This document shows, in pieces, positions 10,185 through 20,218 of a DNA stretch of 64,000 nt (position 1 is the first letter of the stretch; every line of letters starts with the position of its first letter). This DNA is from Rappaport israeli. Its GTDB lineage: Bacteria; Pseudomonadota; Gammaproteobacteria; Cardiobacteriales; Cardiobacteriaceae. Location of the stretch: positions 119,295 to 183,294 of the forward strand of contig NZ_LXHZ01000004.1 in assembly GCF_001888055.1 (NCBI RefSeq). The letters are read 5' to 3'. A model generated the notes under the pieces. The model saw only the letters and a list, made by a program, of their open reading frames with translations. It ran no database searches and was not told where the DNA came from. Position numbers and translations under genes: made by a program.

Positions 10185-10325
10185 GAGAAAACTCCTTGGA
10201 TAAATGGAGTGCTATGGTAGCAGATGTGGGCGGATTTTGGGGGTTTTCGTTTAGGGGTGTTCTTGTGCATTATGGGGCTTTGGGGGGAAAATGGGCGCTT
10301 TTTTTATGATAGATAGGTGGTTTGA

Positions 10326-12227
10326 GTGGCTTTATTAACGGCGCAGAATTTGTCTTTAGCTTTTGGGTGGCGTCCTTTGTTGCAGGAGGTGTCTTTTTCT
10401 CTTGAGGCAGGGGAGCGGGTGGCTTTGCTTGGGCGTAATGGCGAGGGTAAATCAACGCTGTTGAATGTGATTCGTGGGGCGCAGGTTCCTGATGAGGGGG
10501 TGGTTCAGGTGGCTGATGGGATGAGTGTGGCGTATTTACCGCAGGACCCACCAACTATTACTGGGGTAACGGTGCGCGCGGTGGTAGAGGGAGGGTTGCA
10601 GTCGGTGGTGGATGATTTGGCGCGCTATCAGGCGTTGATGGCAGATTTTCGTGATGAAGATGGTCAGGAGTTGGCGGCGCTGGAGGCGCGTATTAATGCC
10701 AATGAGGGTTGGCAGTTGCAGAGTCGAGTGGAGGATTTGTTACGGCGGTTTGAATTAGAAGGGGAGCAGCCCATTGAATCGCTATCAGGGGGTTGGAAAC
10801 GGCGGGTGTGGCTGGCGCGCGTGTTGGTAAGTCGTCCGCAGGTGTTGTTGTTAGATGAGCCAACCAATCATTTGGATTTATCAGCAATTGCTTGGTTGGA
10901 GGGGGTGTTAAATGAATTTGCCGGTGCGGTGATTTTTGTTACCCATGACCGCGCGTTTATGCGAAATGTGGCTAATCGAATTTGGTCGCTTGACCGTGGG
11001 GAATTGTTGGATGTTAAGAGTACTTATCAGCGGTTTTTACAAACGCAGGCGGAGTTGTTGCATGCGCAGGCGTTGGCGCAAGCAAAATTTGATAAGAAGC
11101 TGGCGGAGGAGGAAAAATGGATTCGTCAGGGCATTAAGGCGCGACGTACGCGCAATGAGGGGCGGGTGCGGGCGCTTAAAGAGATGCGCAAAGCGCATGC
11201 GGCACGTTTGGCTCAGCAAGGTAAGGCGGTGTTGCGTTTAGATGGTGGGGAGCGTTCGGGTAAGTTGGTGATTGTGGCTGAGGGGGTGAGTTTTGCGCAT
11301 GAGGGGGCTGTGCATTTAATTAAGAATTTTAATGCCATTATTGAACGAGGTGAGAAGATTGGGTTAATTGGCGCAAATGGGGTGGGTAAAACTACTTTGC
11401 TTAATGTGTTGCTGGGCAAAATTCCACCACAAGAGGGGCAGGTAAAGCATGGGACGAAATTAGAAATTGCCTATTTTGACCAGTTGCGCGCGGCATTGGA
11501 TGAGTCGCAGACGTTGCGTGAGAATTTAGGTGAAGGGAAAGATTATGTGGAGATTAATGGGCAACGTAAGCATGTGGTGGCGTATTTGCAGGATTTTTTG
11601 TTTCCACCTGAGCGCTGGCAAACGCCTGTTTCGGCATTATCGGGTGGAGAGCGCGCAAGGTTGCTGTTGGCGAAATTATTCGCACGACCTGCGAATGTGT
11701 TGGTGTTAGATGAGCCGACGAATGATTTGGATGTGGAGACGTTGGAATTATTGGAAGAGGTGTTGCTGGAATATCAAGGAACGGTGTTGATTGTCAGCCA
11801 TGACCGCCAGTTTTTAGATGCAATTGTAACGCGCTCTTGGGTGTTTAATCAGGCGCTGGGGAAAATTGAGGAGGTGGTGGGGGGCTTTGAGGATTGGATT
11901 AATCAAGGAGGGGCAATTGAGCAGTTAGAAGCGCCTAAGGCTCAAGTTGAGAAGATTAAAGAAGAAAAACCTGCGGTTAAGGAAAAATCTCCCACAAAAT
12001 CAGTTAAATTAAGTTATAAGCATCAGCGCGAATTAGAGCAATTACCCGCTAAGATTGAACAAGCAGAGCAGGTGCTTGAGCGCTTAACGTTGGTGATTCA
12101 AGATGAGGCGTTTTATCAGCGTGAGCATACTGAGCAGGCGCAGGCATTAGCAGAATTAGAGCAGGCGCAGGCGCAGTTAGATGAATTATTAATGCGCTGG
12201 ATGGAATTAGAAGAAGGGGCGGATTAA
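10326..12227 (+). CDS. uup: ABC-F ATPase Uup
   Basis: A 633-residue soluble ABC-F protein with two nucleotide-binding domains and no membrane segments. NBD1 has GRNGEGKSTLL, the signature ESLSGGWKRRV and LLDEPTNHLD. NBD2 has GANGVGKTTLL, ALSGGERARLLLAKL and LDEPTNDLD. A basic linker joins the domains, and a C-terminal coiled coil (residues about 555-630, Glu/Gln/Leu rich) is the Uup hallmark, linked to DNA binding and transposon excision, with ribosome-associated roles proposed. The GTG start at 10326 was chosen because the ABC domain (LLTAQNLSLAFGWRPLL) begins immediately after. Terminated by a hairpin at 12245-12275. Confidence 0.93.
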   Translation: MALLTAQNLSLAFGWRPLLQEVSFSLEAGERVALLGRNGEGKSTLLNVIRGAQVPDEGVVQVADGMSVAYLPQDPPTITGVTVRAVVEGGLQSVVDDLARYQALMADFRDEDGQELAALEARINANEGWQLQSRVEDLLRRFELEGEQPIESLSGGWKRRVWLARVLVSRPQVLLLDEPTNHLDLSAIAWLEGVLNEFAGAVIFVTHDRAFMRNVANRIWSLDRGELLDVKSTYQRFLQTQAELLHAQALAQAKFDKKLAEEEKWIRQGIKARRTRNEGRVRALKEMRKAHAARLAQQGKAVLRLDGGERSGKLVIVAEGVSFAHEGAVHLIKNFNAIIERGEKIGLIGANGVGKTTLLNVLLGKIPPQEGQVKHGTKLEIAYFDQLRAALDESQTLRENLGEGKDYVEINGQRKHVVAYLQDFLFPPERWQTPVSALSGGERARLLLAKLFARPANVLVLDEPTNDLDVETLELLEEVLLEYQGTVLIVSHDRQFLDAIVTRSWVFNQALGKIEEVVGGFEDWINQGGAIEQLEAPKAQVEKIKEEKPAVKEKSPTKSVKLSYKHQRELEQLPAKIEQAEQVLERLTLVIQDEAFYQREHTEQAQALAELEQAQAQLDELLMRWMELEEGAD

Positions 12228-12244
12228 CACTAGAAGTTGAGGAT

Positions 12245-12275
12245 AAAAAAAGCGTTGCTACTGAGCAACGCTTTT
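12245..12275. terminator. Bidirectional terminator between uup and the OMP gene
   Basis: The stem AAAAGCGTTGCT / AGCAACGCTTTT is flanked by A-rich and T-rich runs, so it can stop both the + strand uup transcript and the - strand outer-membrane-protein transcript. Confidence 0.88.
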
Positions 12276-12296
12276 ATCTTTATCCCTAAAATGTTT

Positions 12297-13007
12297 TTAG
12301 AATCGATAGATAACGCCAACAGAGGTGACGGGATAAAATTTCATGCGGTTGATGTCGTTTTGCAATTTGTTGCGTTCAGCGTTTAAATCATTTTTGAGAT
12401 TAGTGCAGACTTGCTGACCAAATTCGGTTGCGCTTAGTTGATTTGAGCAAGTAGCGGATAAAGAAACTTTGGGTGTGCCTTGATACATAACCCCTAGATT
12501 TGCATCAAATCCCCAGCCTTCTTGGCTGGAATTGCCACTTTGATAGCCAATGCCAATATAGGGGGCAATTTTATTAAAATCCACACTGCCTTTGATGTGC
12601 TGAATATTATTGGCAGAGTATTGTTCTCCGTTAAGCGTGTAGGTTTTTCCTGTGGTTTGTTGCTCGGCTTTGCCAGTTAAATCGGCTCGGTTGGCGTTAT
12701 AAAATAAACCGCCATTGAGATTAAACCCGTTATCCCATGGTTGATAATAGCCAGTGATGCCTGCGGTGAATAATTTTGCTTTGGCATGAAGGTTTAGGTT
12801 GTTGTCGGTGAAATCGCGCTTTAGCCCTAGATAATTTGCACCAATGCCTACTTTTACTTTAGGCGCTACGGGCAGGGCGTATTCAACACCAAGTCCTAGA
12901 GTTGAAGCTTTAGCGGTTAGGCTGGCTTTTTCTTGTTCTTGAGTATGCTGTTGTGCAAAAGCGCTGATAGAACAAAGCGCGATGACGCTGATAAGCAGTT
13001 TTTTCAT
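12297..13007 (-). CDS. Outer-membrane beta-barrel protein, small opacity-like
   Basis: A 236-residue protein with a clean signal peptide (MKKLLISVIALCSISAFAQ). The rest has alternating amphipathic strands (LGLGVEYALPVAPKVKVGIG, FTAGITGYYQPW, APYIGIGYQSG, GWGFDANLGVMYQG) and ends in a terminal aromatic (VGVIYRF), the classic C-terminal signal for outer-membrane insertion. The two cysteines in the SLSATCSN/GQQVCTNL stretch could form a disulfide. I cannot assign a function; size and pattern fit an eight-stranded barrel of the OmpW/OmpA-like class. It is transcribed alone. Confidence 0.75.
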   Translation of the reverse strand: MKKLLISVIALCSISAFAQQHTQEQEKASLTAKASTLGLGVEYALPVAPKVKVGIGANYLGLKRDFTDNNLNLHAKAKLFTAGITGYYQPWDNGFNLNGGLFYNANRADLTGKAEQQTTGKTYTLNGEQYSANNIQHIKGSVDFNKIAPYIGIGYQSGNSSQEGWGFDANLGVMYQGTPKVSLSATCSNQLSATEFGQQVCTNLKNDLNAERNKLQNDINRMKFYPVTSVGVIYRF

Positions 13008-13155
13008 TTCCTATTCCTATTGTATGAATAAACAATTATGAATTTGGCTTTTTACGCCAATTCTTTTTGCCAGTCAAGAAAATCATCCAGCAATAAAGCC
13101 AATTTCAAATGATTTTGGTCTAAAAGTTTTACAAATTCGTTAAATATATTGGTTG

Positions 13156-14655
13156 TTAGGTGCTATAGCTGAGTTGGTAGGGGGAGCTCTGTTGCCAGAA
13201 AATTTGTTCATCGTCTAGGTCGGCAAGTGTTAGGGGGCGATGATTTAAAAAATCAGGCTCAAAATTAAGATGAATGTGATTGTTTTTGTGGCTAATGCGT
13301 GGGTAGTGTTCAGGCGCAATTGGGGCGCGAGAGCGATAGAGGAGCACTGCTAGGCGTAGGGCAAGGGTGGCTTGCCAAACGCTGGATTGGATTGCAGGCG
13401 GGAGGGCGTTGAGTTCTTCTTGGGGGATTTTTTTGCGTTGTGCTTTGATGATGAGGGAGACGGCTTTTTGTTGTAGGCTGGAGAGTCCTAGCATATCTGC
13501 ATGTTCTAAGATGTAGGCGCCATGTTTGTAATGCGCACTTCTTGCGATACTAAGCCCTATTTCATGGAGTTGGGCGGCGCTGTGGAGGAGTTTGTTAAAG
13601 CGCGAGGGGATAAGCGCAGGCATTTGATCGTGTAGATGTTGTGCAAGAGTGCTAACACGCTCGGCATGTGCGGGGTCGATATTAAAGCGATTTTGAAAGG
13701 CGCGGATAGTGTGGGTGCGTTCGTCAATATGGCTTTGGCTGTCGCGTCCAATAAGTTCAAGTAAAACGCCTTCGCGCAAAGCTTCTTGGGAGACAATGGC
13801 TTTATCAATTTCAAGATGTTCAAATAAGGCGGCAAATATGCAGACTCCAGCGCTAAAACCATAAGCACGCGCTTCGTTTATATCGAGTTTTTTGGCGAGC
13901 TTATCACTTTTGCCAATGTCGATGAGTTGATGGAGCAGTTGTTGTAAGGTGGTGCGGTTAATGACGGGATGAGTGGGGTTGGATTGTTCGATGAGGCGTT
14001 TAATGGTTTTAGCGGTGCCTGAACTTAATATGACTTGCTGCCATGGATGGTGTTTGAGTTCGTAAATATTGGGTTCGATGAGTTGCCCAGCGTATGCCAT
14101 GGCGTGGTTGACGTTATCATGAGTGATTTTGCCTTTTTTGAAAAATTTCAAAGCAAGATTAGCGCATCCCATTTTAAGCGAACGCAAGATGATGGGTTGT
14201 TTGCCATCGCCTGCGATAATTTCTGTTGAGCCACCGCCTACGTCAATAACGAGGTTGGGTTCGGTAAAGTGGTTGTGGCGCGTGATGCCTAAATAAATGA
14301 GGCGCGCTTCTTCAATTCCGCTGATAAGGTCGATGGGATGCCCAAGCGCGCGTTCGCCTTCTGCAATAAACTCAGCGCCATTTTTGGCGATGCGCAGGGT
14401 GTTGGTCGCAACTACGCGAATCTGTTCGTTTGGAATGGGCGCAAGAACTTGCTGCATTTGTTCAAGTGCCTTAATGCCACGTGTAAAAGCTTGTTTATCA
14501 AGCAATCCATTGCTTTGTAGTCCTTCGCCTAGGCGCACCATGTGTTTGACTTTATCGATAGACTGTAAGCCGTTTTCGCTGTTTTTGACGATGATGAGAT
14601 GAAAGCTATTAGAGCCTAAATCAAGGGCGGCGTAGTAGGGATTTGTAGAGGTCAT
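13156..14655 (-). CDS. ppx: Exopolyphosphatase / guanosine pentaphosphate phosphatase (Ppx/GppA)
   Basis: A 499-residue protein, the full length for the two-domain Ppx/GppA family. The N-terminal actin-like fold has AALDLGSNSFHLII and LVIDVGGGSTEII for phosphate binding, and the C-terminal domain is HD-like (HEIGLSIARSAHYKHGAYI). It hydrolyses polyphosphate and/or pppGpp. Ppx and GppA cannot be separated from sequence alone here, and no ppk is adjacent. Next to it on the same strand upstream is the DUF2233 gene, 15 bases away, so the two may be cotranscribed. Confidence 0.9.
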   Translation of the reverse strand: MTSTNPYYAALDLGSNSFHLIIVKNSENGLQSIDKVKHMVRLGEGLQSNGLLDKQAFTRGIKALEQMQQVLAPIPNEQIRVVATNTLRIAKNGAEFIAEGERALGHPIDLISGIEEARLIYLGITRHNHFTEPNLVIDVGGGSTEIIAGDGKQPIILRSLKMGCANLALKFFKKGKITHDNVNHAMAYAGQLIEPNIYELKHHPWQQVILSSGTAKTIKRLIEQSNPTHPVINRTTLQQLLHQLIDIGKSDKLAKKLDINEARAYGFSAGVCIFAALFEHLEIDKAIVSQEALREGVLLELIGRDSQSHIDERTHTIRAFQNRFNIDPAHAERVSTLAQHLHDQMPALIPSRFNKLLHSAAQLHEIGLSIARSAHYKHGAYILEHADMLGLSSLQQKAVSLIIKAQRKKIPQEELNALPPAIQSSVWQATLALRLAVLLYRSRAPIAPEHYPRISHKNNHIHLNFEPDFLNHRPLTLADLDDEQIFWQQSSPYQLSYST

Positions 14656-14670
14656 GGGGTGTCCAGAAAT

Positions 14671-15426
14671 TTATAGGGTTACGGCAATCAGTCCAACAAA
14701 AGTTGACCAGTGAAATAATCCAGCTTTGCCTTGTAAATACCAGCTGGAAATAGAGCCATCTAAATAAAGGGCTTGTTGGCAGGATAGGTTTTTAAGCGCG
14801 TGGGCAAATTGATAGAGATTAGGCCATTCTTGGGTACGTTTTAGCGTAAGAATAAAGGCTGGGTTGCCCTCTTTGTCGATGCAAACGGCGTTGCGTTTGT
14901 AGGGGCTTTTAAGCTGTGGTTGAAATCTAGGGTTGATTTTCCCATTAATAACCAACATAGGCCCTGATTGTAAGGCATAAAATGCGCTGGGATTTAGGCG
15001 CTGATAGTCTTTAGTGGTGAGAATGTGTGCGCCTTGGTCATTGATTAAAAAAACACCGTTGGGTTGGAGATGGAAATTGCCACTACCTGATTGGGTGTTG
15101 AGTGCATTTAAGGTTTGTCCTTTTTCTATCCATAAGCCCGCTGGGCGGTAGGATTTGCTATAAATGCCTGCGTTGGTGATAAAAAGAACTTGGCGATTTT
15201 GCGCTTGAAGTGCGTGATACAAGGCGCTAAAAGAGCCGTAAGCTTTTTGCTCTTTATCTTGCCAATGTAAAGAGATGTTCGATGTTTTTGGGCGGTAAAT
15301 GCCGTAGGTTACGCCTTCAAAAACTTGTTCTTCATAATTAAGCGTTGGGGCAGGTTGTGCAAATGTTGGGCGTAGTAATAACACAGCGCCTAAAGTAAGC
15401 CATGCATTGAGTGCTTTAATCGACAC
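14671..15426 (-). CDS. DUF2233 phosphodiester-glycosidase-family protein (YigE-like), exported
   Basis: A 251-residue protein with a likely signal peptide (LGAVLLLRPTFAQ). Conserved blocks are NAGIYSKSYRPAGLWIEKGQ, GNFHLQPNGVFLI, ALQSGPMLVINGKI, KRNAVCID and QALYLDGSISSWYLQ, matching the NAGPA/DUF2233 fold. It may act on a phosphodiester-linked sugar in the periplasm, but substrate and role are unknown. The GTG start at 15426 overlaps the end of the repaired nfeD gene by 11 bases, which suggests translational coupling. Confidence 0.78.
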   Translation of the reverse strand: MSIKALNAWLTLGAVLLLRPTFAQPAPTLNYEEQVFEGVTYGIYRPKTSNISLHWQDKEQKAYGSFSALYHALQAQNRQVLFITNAGIYSKSYRPAGLWIEKGQTLNALNTQSGSGNFHLQPNGVFLINDQGAHILTTKDYQRLNPSAFYALQSGPMLVINGKINPRFQPQLKSPYKRNAVCIDKEGNPAFILTLKRTQEWPNLYQFAHALKNLSCQQALYLDGSISSWYLQGKAGLFHWSTFVGLIAVTL

Positions 15427-15873
15427 GGCGAACCTCTAAAGTGCTGCTGTTGAGGTCGGTAATGATAACGGTGCTGCCTGCTGGGAGGTCTTCGCCGTGG
15501 ATAATCCAAAAAGTGTCGTTAATTTGTAGGTGCCATAGTTTTGTGTGATGGGGGTTTGTAGGGTAAATTGCCGTCCGATTAAATCACGTCCACGGTTATT
15601 GAGTTTTGAGGCAGTATCATTCGGGTCTTTTTGCCATTTTTTCGCAACACTACGCCAAGCCAATAGTGCAGGAAGAGATAAGAGCGCAAAATTAATGAGT
15701 TGCCATTGCCAGGTCATTGCAGGATAGAAATAGGTCAGCGCGGTTAAGATAAAGGCGGCAGTTGCCCAAAACATGAAAAAGAAAGAGGCGCTTAAAGCTT
15801 CTAATAATAAGAGTAAAGCGCCAAGAATAAGCCAATTCCAAAAGATAGGGTCAATCAGCCAAGGGAAAATCAT
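15416..15873 (-). CDS. NfeD-family membrane protein (frameshifted)
   Basis: About 152 residues after repair: two or three membrane helices (FWNWLILGALLLLLEAL, FFFMFWATAAFIL, WQWQLINFALLSLPALL) and a C-terminal OB-fold beta domain (RDLIGRQFTL, then WIIHGEDLPAG and STLEVRRVD). NfeD proteins partner with SPFH/stomatin proteins, and here the partner gene lies 14 bases upstream. The break is near 15529, where the + strand reads GTAGG and GTAAGG restores the OB-fold, so an indel error is likely. The repaired stop is at 15416-15418. Confidence 0.82.
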
Positions 15874-15887
15874 ATTGCAAGCCTCGT

Positions 15888-16826
15888 TTAAGGGGTTTTA
15901 TCGTTATTGGCTTTGAGCATTTCTGCCATGCCTCCTAAAGCGCCTAAGATGCCATTGGCTTCCATGGGGAGGAAAAAGGTTTTTTGCTGTGAACTTTCGG
16001 CAAATTTGCCCAATGCTTTTACATATTCCTGCGCGACAAAATAATTAACCGCATTCACATCACCTTCAGCGATGGCTTTAGATAACATGACGGTGGCGCG
16101 TGCTTCGGCTTGCGCTAGGCGTTCGCGCGCTTGTGCATCTAAAAAAGCGGCTTCTTTGCGCCCTTCCGCTTCAAGCACTTGCGATTGTTTTTCGCCTTCT
16201 GAGCGTAAAATTTCTGCTTGACGTTGCCCTTCTGCTTCAAGGATTTGGGCACGCTTAATCCGTTCGGCTTTCATTTGTCTTGCCATGGCTTCGGCTAAGG
16301 CGGTAGGCGGGGTAATGTCTTTGACTTCAACGCGCGTGACTTTAACGCCCCATGGGTTGGTGGCGTAGTCGATGGTAGAGAGTAGGCGAGTGTTGATATC
16401 GTCGCGACGCGAGAGCAGTTCATCTAAGGTCATAGACCCCATGACGGTACGTAGGTTGGTCATGCTGAGATTTAAAATAGAAAATTCTAAATCATCGACG
16501 GCATAGGCGGCTTTAGAGGCATCAATCACTTGGAAAAACACCACACCATCCACGCTAATGATGGCGTTATCACTGGTGATTACTTCTTGACGCGGAATAT
16601 CTAAAACGCGCTCTTTCATGTTGATTTTATGCCCAACGCTTTCGAAAAATGGGATGAGTAAGGTAAATCCTGGTTCAAGGGTGCGATGGTAACGCCCTAA
16701 GCGTAAGACGGTGTATTCCAAACCTTGGGGGACGATTTGTACAGCTTTGCGTCCAATCCAATAAATTAAGATGGCTAAAACAATGGCAAAGACGGTTAAT
16801 CCAGAGAAAGGAAATAAAGGATTCAT
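15888..16826 (-). CDS. SPFH/band 7 protein (QmcA/paraslipin-like)
   Basis: A 312-residue membrane-anchored band-7 protein. It has one N-terminal helix (LTVFAIVLAILIYWIG), then VPQGLEYTVLRLGRYHRTLEPG, the SPFH domain with ERVLDIPRQEVITSDNA, and a long Ala/Glu/Arg coiled coil (residues about 190-265, AEGQRQAEILRSEGEKQSQV). These proteins form oligomeric cages in the inner membrane and modulate proteases such as FtsH, or lipid domains. ATG 16826 was chosen because AAGGAG lies seven bases upstream; an upstream in-frame start lacks such a site. It forms a pair with nfeD. Confidence 0.9.
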   Translation of the reverse strand: MNPLFPFSGLTVFAIVLAILIYWIGRKAVQIVPQGLEYTVLRLGRYHRTLEPGFTLLIPFFESVGHKINMKERVLDIPRQEVITSDNAIISVDGVVFFQVIDASKAAYAVDDLEFSILNLSMTNLRTVMGSMTLDELLSRRDDINTRLLSTIDYATNPWGVKVTRVEVKDITPPTALAEAMARQMKAERIKRAQILEAEGQRQAEILRSEGEKQSQVLEAEGRKEAAFLDAQARERLAQAEARATVMLSKAIAEGDVNAVNYFVAQEYVKALGKFAESSQQKTFFLPMEANGILGALGGMAEMLKANNDKTP

Positions 16827-16897
16827 GATAACTCCTTGAAAGATGAGCTTCAGATTATACGGAAAAAATGTAGCAGGGGGAAAATTCAAGGGGTGTA

Positions 16898-16926
16898 TTG
16901 TTGTCTGAAAGGCTTTTTTTTATAAT
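16898..16926 (+). promoter_or_regulatory. Sigma70-type promoter of the entericidin gene
   Basis: TTGTTG (16898-16903) and TATAAT (16921-16926) are separated by exactly 17 bases, 43 bases before ATG 16970. It is divergent from the SPFH gene. Confidence 0.75.
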
Positions 16927-16969
16927 GCGTCGGTCGTTTTTGACATTTTTTTAATTTTTGGAGGTTTTT

Positions 16970-17113
16970 ATGCGTCGTTTAGCATTCGTATTAGGATTAG
17001 TCAGCGTTGTGGCATTAACAGGTTGCAACACTGTTAAAGGAGTAGGTAAAGATGTACAAAAAGGCGGTGAGGCTGTTACGCAAACCGCAACAGAAGTACA
17101 GCAAAAAATGTAA
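16970..17113 (+). CDS. Entericidin-family small lipoprotein
   Basis: A 47-residue protein preceded by GGAGG. The signal has a lipobox (VVALTGC, Cys 19), then the entericidin pattern NTVKGVGKDVQKGGEAVT. Entericidin A/B form a stress-related lipoprotein pair in enterics; here a single member is present, with no partner. It has its own promoter and terminator (17133-17156), so it is a monocistronic unit, probably made in large amounts. Confidence 0.9.
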   Translation: MRRLAFVLGLVSVVALTGCNTVKGVGKDVQKGGEAVTQTATEVQQKM

Positions 17114-17132
17114 GAAAGGCTGTATGCTTTTA

Positions 17133-17156
17133 AAAGCCCGCTTAGCGGGCTTTTTT
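17133..17156 (+). terminator. Rho-independent terminator of the entericidin gene
   Basis: The stem AAGCCCGC / GCGGGCTT with a TTA loop is followed by six T, 20 bases after the stop codon. Confidence 0.92.
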
Positions 17157-17233
17157 GTTGGCGCGCTTTAGCGCTACATACTCAAGCGTTTTGCTCTACA
17201 ATAAGCGCTTTTTATTACTTCACAAATACAATT

Positions 17234-18125
17234 ATGGCGACAATGACTTTTCAAGAAATGATTTTTACTTTGCAAACTTTTTGGGCAAAGCAAGGCTGTA
17301 TTATTGACCAACCTTATGACATGGAGATGGGCGCTGGGACGTTTCATAGTGCGACTTTTTTGCGCGCGCTTGGCCCTGAACCATGGAATGCGGCGTATGT
17401 GCAGGCTTCGCGTCGCCCAACAGACGGGCGCTATGGTGAAAATCCTAATCGCTTGCAACGGTATTATCAATTTCAGGTGGTGATGAAACCTTCTCCGCCT
17501 CAATTTCAGCAACTGTATTTGAAATCTTTAGAGGCGATTGGGATTAATGCGAAGGTGCATGATATTCGTTTTGTTGAAGATAATTGGGAATCTCCTACTT
17601 TGGGCGCTTGGGGGTTAGGTTGGGGAGGTTTGGGTCAATGGGATGGAAATTTCGCAATTTACCTATTTCCAACAGGCAGGCGGTTTGGAATGTAAGCCAG
17701 TGTTGGGTGAGCTGACTTATGGTTTGGAGCGCATTGCGATGTATTTGCAAGAGGTGGAAAGTGTATATGATTTGGTGTGGACGCATACGCCAAATGGCGC
17801 CATCACTTACGGCGATATTTATCAACAAAATGAGCGCGAGCAATCGGCTTATAATTTTGAGTATGCGGATGTGGCGGATTTGTTGGCGCAATTTGATGCT
17901 GCAGAGCGCGCGGTTGAGCGCTTGATAGAGGCAAAATTGCCTTTGCCCGCCTATGAGCAGGTGTTAAAAGCTTCACATTTATTTAATTTATTAGACGCGC
18001 GCCGCGCCATTTCGGTGACAGAGCGTCAACGCTATATTTTGCGGGTGCGCACTTTATCAAAAATGGTGGCGCAGGGGTATTTTGAAAGTCGTGAGGCATT
18101 GGGTTTTCCAATGTTGCAAGCGTAA
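17234..18125 (+). CDS. glyQ: Glycine--tRNA ligase alpha subunit (frameshifted)
   Basis: Catalytic subunit of the bacterial alpha2-beta2 glycyl-tRNA synthetase, 296 residues after repair. Motifs are [47 protein letters not shown] and [12 protein letters not shown]. The break is in the G run at 17622-17625: four G where three give the family sequence [17 protein letters not shown]. The gene is indispensable and single-copy in this class, so a sequencing insertion is much more likely than a true mutation. It is followed 17 bases later by glyS. Confidence 0.93.
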
Positions 18126-18142
18126 GTTGTTGGGGGTGTGTA

Positions 18143-20216
18143 ATGGATAAGCGAGTGAATGTATTGATTGAGTTGGGGTTGGAGGAATTGCCAACCGCGC
18201 GGTATTGGATTTGGCGCAGGCGGGGCAGGCGTTATGGCAGGCAAAGTTGCAAGAAGCGGGATTGGATTATGATGTGGTGGAATACTTTGCCACGCCTAGG
18301 CGTTTGGCTTGGCGGTTGCGCGCGGTGAGTGAGGCGCAGGCTGACCAGCAGATTGAGCGTAGAGGCCCAGCGCTACAAGCGGCTAAAGATGCGCAGGGCA
18401 ACTGGACGAAGCAGCGCTTGGTTTTGCGAGCTCTTGTGGTGTGAATGTGGAGGAGTTGGAGACGCTTGCCACAGAGAAAGGGGAATGGTTGATGTTTTAT
18501 GCGCTACAAAAAGGGCAGGCGCTTAGTGAGATTTTGCCCAGTTTGTTTGCAGAGGTGATGTTGGCGTTGCCTATCGCCAAGCGAATGCGCTGGGGGGAGC
18601 ATGAGCAATCGTTTGTGCGTCCTGTGTTGAGTGTGGTGGCGTTGATGGATGCGCAGGTGTTGCCGTTGGAGTTTTTTGGGGTTCAGGCAGGGCGCGAGAG
18701 TTTAGGGCATCGGATGCATCATCCTCAACCAGTGGTGATTGAGGAGGCGATGGGTTATGAACAGGCGTTAAAAGAGGCGTTTGTGTTGGTTGAGCCTAAT
18801 GAGCGCCGTGCGGTGATTGAGGCGCAGGTGCGGGATAAGGCTAAGGCGTTGAATGCTCATGCGTTGTTGGTGCCAGAATTGTTAACGGAGGTGGCGTCTT
18901 TAGTGGAGTATCCTGTGGCGGTGGTGGGGCAGTTTGAGGCGCGTTTTTTGCAAGTCCCGCAGGAGGTGTTGATTACGACAATGCAGGATAATCAAAAGAC
19001 TTTTGCGCTGGTCGATGATAAGGGCAAGATGTTGCCGTATTTTGTGGCGATTGCTAATTTGCAATCGCAAGATGAGGCGGTGGTGCGAAAGGGGAATGAG
19101 AAAGTGATTCGCCCGCGTTTTGCTGATGCGGAGTTTTTCTGGAAACAAGATTTAAAACGCCAGTTGGAGGATTATTTGCCAGCGTTGGAAAAGGTTGTTT
19201 TTCAAGAAAAATTGGGGTCGTTGGCGGATAAAACACGTCGCATGGTGAGTCTTTCGCAGGCGCTATTGCCGATGTTAGCAGGGCGTTTAACGCTGGATGA
19301 GGCGCAGGTTATGCAGGCGGTTAGGCTCTCTAAATGCGATTTATTGAGTGAGATGGTGATGGAGTTTCCTGAGTTGCAGGGGATTATGGGGCGTTATTAT
19401 GCACAGCAACAGGGGCTAGACAATGAGGTGGCGTTGGCTTTGGAGCAACAATATTACCCACTTCAATCAGGAGGAGATTTACCTACTGGGGAGACGGCGT
19501 TGTTGCTTGCGGTGGTGGAGAAGGTGGAGGCGCTGGTGGGTGGGTTTGCTATTGGCGCTCGCCCAACAGGAAGTAAAGACCCTTATGCGTTGCGTCGTAT
19601 GGCAATTGGGTTGATTCGTTTGTTGCTTGAAAAGCGTTTGCCGTTGTCTTTGCAGGCGATGTTTCAGGCGAGTGCGCAGACTTTTGCGCCAGAGTTAAAT
19701 GCAAAAGCGCAGGTGCAAGCGGTGAGGGATTATGTGCTTGACCGCTTGCAGGGCTATTATCGAGAGCAGGGGGTTTCAACTGAGGTGTATCAGGCGGTGC
19801 GCGCGGTGTGTGAGGATGATTTGCTTGATTTTGAGGCGCGAGTGCGCGCGTTGCAGGCGTTTTTAGGGGGAGAAAATCAGGCGCAGGCTAATAGTTTATT
19901 AGCCAGTGCAAAACGCATTCGCAATCTATTGCGTAAGCAGGAGGCGGTGGGGGCAACAGTTAATGAGGCGCTTTTTGTAGAGCAGGCGGAGCAGGCATTA
20001 TGGCAACAGTGGCTTAATATTGAGCCGCAATTGTCTGGTGATTATGCGCAGGTGTTGACGGCGTTGGGGTCGTTGGCATCACCATTGGAGGCGTTTTTTG
20101 CTTCGGTGATGGTCAATGCTGAGGATAAGGCGCTTAGGCGTAATCGTTTGGCGCTGTTGCAGAGGTTGCAGGCTGGATTTGATAGGGTGGCGGATTTGTC
20201 GTTGCTGTCGGTGTAG
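18143..20216 (+). CDS. glyS: Glycine--tRNA ligase beta subunit (two frameshifts)
   Basis: The tRNA-binding partner of glyQ, 691 residues after repair, against 689 in E. coli. The N-terminus VLIELGLEELPT, ATPRRLAWRL and QIERRGPAL are joined to the main body with LPIAKRMRWGEHEQSFVRPV, RPRFADAEFFWKQDL, LSKCDLLSEMVMEFPELQGIMGRYYA and KDPYALRRMAIGLIR. One G is missing near 18203 and one A at 18409-18410 (AA where AAA fits). Both are typical indel errors in an essential gene. It ends three bases before gmhB, in a likely glyQ-glyS-gmhB-plsC-dusA transcription unit. Confidence 0.93.
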
Positions 20217-20218
20217 TG

